Shown here: positions 6,340 through 9,229 of the stretch, one piece after another | Layout of the letters: every line of letters begins with the position of its first letter | Numbering within the stretch: position 1 is the stretch's first letter | Source of the DNA: Acidobacteriota bacterium | GTDB lineage: Bacteria; Acidobacteriota; UBA4820; DSQY01 | DNA length: 9,229 nucleotides | Assembly (NCBI GenBank): GCA_021814085.1 | Contig: JAKAJA010000053.1 | Span: 1 to 9,229 of the forward strand | Direction: 5' to 3' | The notes under the pieces: model-generated | The model's input: only the letters and a program-made list of their open reading frames with translations | Told to the model about the DNA's origin: nothing | The model's database searches: none | Translations under genes and position numbers: made by a program

Positions 6340-7488
6340 TCACGGCTTGCGGGTCACGACGGGCCCCCGCGGCGCCATGCCGGGGGCCGGAACGTTCATC
6401 GTGCGTCCGCCGAGGGTCACGTTCCGGTTGATGAGCTCCTGGAGCTCTTCGGGCATGGACGACCGCGCCATGGCGGTCTCCAGGTCGATCTTCCCGTGGA
6501 TGTACAGGTCCGCCAGGGACTGGTTGAAGGTCTGCATGCCGCTCCCCGCCTGGCCCGTCTGCATGACGGAGTACATCTGGTGGACCTTGTCCTCGCGGAT
6601 GAGGTTCCGGATGGCCGCGTTGGGGACCATGATTTCCACGCAGAGCACGCGACCCTTCCCCCCGCGTGCCACGAGCAGGGATTGGCAGAGGATCCCCTGG
6701 AGCACGAAGGAGAGCTGGGTCCGGACCTGGGACTGCTGGTGGCTGGGGAAGACGTCGATGATGCGGTTGATGGTCTCCACGGCCGAGTTGGTGTGAAGGG
6801 TGGCGAAGGTGAGGTGGCCCGTCTCGGCGATTCGGAGGGCCGCCTCGATGGTCTCCAGGTCTCGCATCTCGCCGATGAGGACCACGTCCGGGTCCTGGCG
6901 GAGGATGCTCTTGAGGGCGTTCTTAAAGGAGAAGGTGTCGGACCCGATCTCCCGCTGGTTCACGATGCAGGATTTGTGCGGGTGGAGGTACTCCACGGGG
7001 TCTTCGATGGTCACGATGTGGTCGTTGCGCTCCCGGTTGATCTTGTCGATCATGGCCGCGAGGGTCGTGGATTTTCCCGAGCCCGTGGGGCCCGTGACGA
7101 GGATGAGGCCCCGGGGTTTCTCGGACATGCGCTCCACGACGGTGGGCAGGCCCAGATCCTTGAACCCGCGGATCTCGTAGGGGATGGTCCGGAATGCTCC
7201 GGCCACGGCGCCCCTCTGGCTGAAGACGTTGCCGCGGAACCGGCTCAGCCCCTTGATGCCGAAGGAGAGGTCCAGCTCGAGGGTCTCCTCGAACTTGTGC
7301 TTCTGCTGGTCCGTGAGGATGGAGTAGCAGAGCTGTTTCGTCTCGGCCGCGGTGAGGGACTCGGTGTTGGGGATGGGGCTGAGCTTGCCGTGGACCCTCA
7401 CCTGTGGGGGAGAGTTCACCGTGATGTGCAGGTCCGAACCCCCGTTGTCGACCATATATTTCAGGAGCTGGTGGATGGAAACAGCCAT
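6340..7488 (-). CDS. pilT: Type IV pilus retraction ATPase PilT
   Basis: A 382-residue hexameric cytoplasmic ATPase that drives pilus retraction and so twitching motility. It starts with the PilT-type PAS-like N-terminal region containing GGSDLHITV (16-24) and has Walker A GPTGSGKST at 133-141. The Asp box EDPVEYLHP spans 162-170. The Walker B region VVLIGEMRD (202-210) has the catalytic E207, and the His box GHLTFATLHTN (224-234) has H225 and H232. AIRNLIRE at 292-299 is the C-terminal motif linked to retraction activity and separates PilT from PilB-type extension ATPases. The last 20 or so residues after the core are a Pro/Arg-rich tail (VPAPGMAPRGP within it) of unknown role. A GGAGG at 7494-7498 lies 5 nt before the ATG; the gap from pilB is 18 bp. 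PilU is an alternative name for relatives, but the intact motifs and position next to pilB favour PilT. Confidence 0.96.
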   Translation of the reverse strand: MAVSIHQLLKYMVDNGGSDLHITVNSPPQVRVHGKLSPIPNTESLTAAETKQLCYSILTDQQKHKFEETLELDLSFGIKGLSRFRGNVFSQRGAVAGAFRTIPYEIRGFKDLGLPTVVERMSEKPRGLILVTGPTGSGKSTTLAAMIDKINRERNDHIVTIEDPVEYLHPHKSCIVNQREIGSDTFSFKNALKSILRQDPDVVLIGEMRDLETIEAALRIAETGHLTFATLHTNSAVETINRIIDVFPSHQQSQVRTQLSFVLQGILCQSLLVARGGKGRVLCVEIMVPNAAIRNLIREDKVHQMYSVMQTGQAGSGMQTFNQSLADLYIHGKIDLETAMARSSMPEELQELINRNVTLGGRTMNVPAPGMAPRGPVVTRKP

Positions 7489-7506
7489 GGGGGCCTCCTC
7501 ACGCCG

Positions 7507-9222
7507 CTAGATAACGGTTTCGCGGACCACTTCTTCCACGTTGCAGACGCCGTTCATGATTTTGATGAGGCCCGATCGGCGCAGGGTGATCATGCCGTCC
7601 TCCAGGGCCTGACGCTTGAGCTCCACGGCGTTGGCCCCCATGAGGACCATCTCCCGGAGTTGGTCCGACATCTCCATGACTTCCATGAGGGCCGTGCGGC
7701 CCTTGCAGCCCGTGTTGTTGCAGGTGGGGCAACCCTTGCCCTTGTAGACCTTCACCGTGTCCACCTCGTCCTCCCTGTACCCGAGATCCAGGAGGGCCTT
7801 CCGGGGCATCTTGATCTCCTCTTTGCAATCCTTGCAGATCCGGCGCACGAGGCGCTGCGCCTGGATGAGGTGCACGGAGGTGGCAACGAGGAAGGGCTCG
7901 ATGCCCATGTTCATGAGGCGGCTGATGGTGGAGGGCGCGTCGTTGGTGTGGAGGGTCGAGAGGACCAGGTGGCCCGTGAGGGCCGCCTTCACGGCGATCT
8001 CGGCCGTCTCGAAGTCTCGGATCTCGCCCACCAGTATGATGTTCGGGTCCTGCCGGAGGAAGGCCCGGAGGGCGGAGGCGAAGTTGAGCCCGATGGACTC
8101 CTTCATCTGGACCTGGTTGCAGCCCGAGATGGTGAACTCCACCGGGTCCTCGGCGGTCATGATGTTGGTCTCGGGGGTGTTGAGCTGGCCCACGGCGGAG
8201 TAAAGGGTGTTGGTCTTGCCCGAGCCCGTGGGCCCCGTCACGAGGACCATGCCGTAAGGCTTGGCTATGGCGTTCTCGAACTTCACCATGCTCTCCGGCT
8301 CGAAGCCGAGCTTGGTCAGGTCGAGCTTCAGGCCTTCCTTGTCCAGGAGCCGCATGACGATCTTCTCGCCATGGAGGGTGGGGACCGTGGAGACGCGGTA
8401 GTCGATCTCCTTGGTCTTGTTGTCCAGCTTCATGCGCATCTTGATGCGGCCGTCCTGGGGCAGGCGCTTCTCGGCGATGTCCAGCTTGGCCAGGATCTTC
8501 AGGCGGGAGGCCATGGCCTCCTTGAGCTTCATGGGGGGCTTGAGCATCTCGTAGAGGACGCCGTCGATGCGCAGCCGGACGCGGAGCTCCTTCTCGTAGG
8601 GCTCCACGTGAATGTCGCTGGCGCCCTTCCTCACGGAGTCCGTGAGGATGAGGTTGCAGAGTTTGACCACCGGCGCGTCCTGGCTCGCCGCCTCCAGGTC
8701 CTGCGCGGAGACCTCCCCCTCATCCTCCTCCACCTCGAGGTCCGCCACGTCCTGCTTGGTGAACTCGTCCATGACCTCCTTGAGCTGGATGTCGTGGGAG
8801 GACCCGTAGTAGCGCCCGATGGCCTCTCGGATGGACGCCTCCGCCGCCACCACCGGCTCCACCTGGTAGCCCGTGATGAACCGGACGTCGTCCAGGGCGA
8901 AGACGTTGGAGGGGTCGGCCATGGCCACGGTGAGGGTGGCGCCCGTGCGCTCGATGGGGATGAGGAGGTACTTCTGCGCCACGTCGGACGGGATGTGCTT
9001 GAGGATCGACTCGTCGATCTCGAAGTGCTCGAGGTGGATGGCCGGGACGCCGTACTGCTCGGAGAGGAGCGACGTGATGTCCTCCTCCTTCACGTGTCCC
9101 AGTTTCACGAGGTTGTAGCCCAGCTTTCCGCCGTTGGTCTTCTGCAGCTTCAGCGCTTCTTCGATCTGAGTCTGCGTCACCAATCCAGCTTTGATGAGGA
9201 GCTCACCCAAGCGCTCGGCCAT
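7507..9222 (-). CDS. pilB: Type IV pilus extension ATPase PilB with N-terminal cyclic-di-GMP-binding (MshEN) domain
   Basis: A 571-residue hexameric ATPase that powers pilus assembly, acting on the cytoplasmic face of PilC. The N-terminal MshEN/T2SSE_N domain (about 1-145) has two 24-residue motifs at 4-27 and 33-56 separated by 5 residues. An acidic, probably flexible linker spans about 157-183. The N2 domain (about 184-315) includes SDIHVEP at 202-208 and RLPQDGRI at 253-260. The ATPase core has Walker A GPTGSGKTNT at 330-339 (K336, with Asn at 338 where many homologues have Thr), the Asp box AEDPVEF (357-363), Walker B IILVGEIRD (395-403, E400) and the His box GHLVLSTLHTND (417-428). A zinc-binding tetracysteine is visible as CKDC at 463-466 and CPTC at 498-501, with an extra C506, as in GspE and PilB. 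The ATG lies 7 bp from the window edge, so its ribosome binding site and any promoter are outside. The start matches where the MshEN domain should begin. Confidence 0.97.
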   Translation of the reverse strand: MAERLGELLIKAGLVTQTQIEEALKLQKTNGGKLGYNLVKLGHVKEEDITSLLSEQYGVPAIHLEHFEIDESILKHIPSDVAQKYLLIPIERTGATLTVAMADPSNVFALDDVRFITGYQVEPVVAAEASIREAIGRYYGSSHDIQLKEVMDEFTKQDVADLEVEEDEGEVSAQDLEAASQDAPVVKLCNLILTDSVRKGASDIHVEPYEKELRVRLRIDGVLYEMLKPPMKLKEAMASRLKILAKLDIAEKRLPQDGRIKMRMKLDNKTKEIDYRVSTVPTLHGEKIVMRLLDKEGLKLDLTKLGFEPESMVKFENAIAKPYGMVLVTGPTGSGKTNTLYSAVGQLNTPETNIMTAEDPVEFTISGCNQVQMKESIGLNFASALRAFLRQDPNIILVGEIRDFETAEIAVKAALTGHLVLSTLHTNDAPSTISRLMNMGIEPFLVATSVHLIQAQRLVRRICKDCKEEIKMPRKALLDLGYREDEVDTVKVYKGKGCPTCNNTGCKGRTALMEVMEMSDQLREMVLMGANAVELKRQALEDGMITLRRSGLIKIMNGVCNVEEVVRETVI

Positions 9223-9229
9223 GGCAGGA

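Overview
This 9.2 kb, GC-rich window carries seven protein-coding genes, all on the minus strand. Read in the direction of transcription (high to low coordinates) they are pilB, pilT, pilC, pilS, pilR, a membrane-anchored family 2 glycosyltransferase, and the 5' part of an asparagine synthase-type amidotransferase that runs off the window at position 1. The order pilB-pilT-pilC-pilS-pilR is the type IV pilus core cluster known from Myxococcus, Geobacter and related lineages. The GC-rich codon use and the short degenerate tandem repeats between genes fit a Myxococcota, Desulfobacterota or Acidobacteriota type of bacterium. This placement is an inference from gene order and protein style. There is no rRNA or other phylogenetic marker in the window.

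Region 5114-9222 (pilBTC) is a tight operon with gaps of 18 and 23 bp. It encodes the extension ATPase PilB, the retraction ATPase PilT and the inner-membrane platform protein PilC. It ends at a strong 11-12 bp GC-rich hairpin (5040-5074). A four-unit, 8-bp tandem repeat lies between the pilC stop codon and that hairpin. Region 1955-4959 (pilSR) is a two-component system: a six-helix membrane PAS histidine kinase and a sigma-54-dependent response regulator, joined by a 4-nt ATGA overlap. The regulator would be expected to activate a pilin (pilA) promoter, but no pilin gene is present where relatives usually carry one, directly after pilR.

Region 1815-1954 is a 140-bp gap holding two adjacent imperfect 7-bp tandem arrays of eight units each. 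Beyond it (1-1814) are a polyprenyl-phosphate-type glycosyltransferase and the amidotransferase, overlapping by 28 bp. These look like the start or part of a surface-polysaccharide gene cluster.

Taken together the window encodes the motor and regulation of a retractable type IVa pilus next to probable cell-surface glycan genes. I found no transposase, CRISPR array, tRNA or clear novel defence system. The most unusual features are the exact-period, degenerate intergenic repeats and the clear two-part cyclic-di-GMP-binding signature at the PilB N-terminus.
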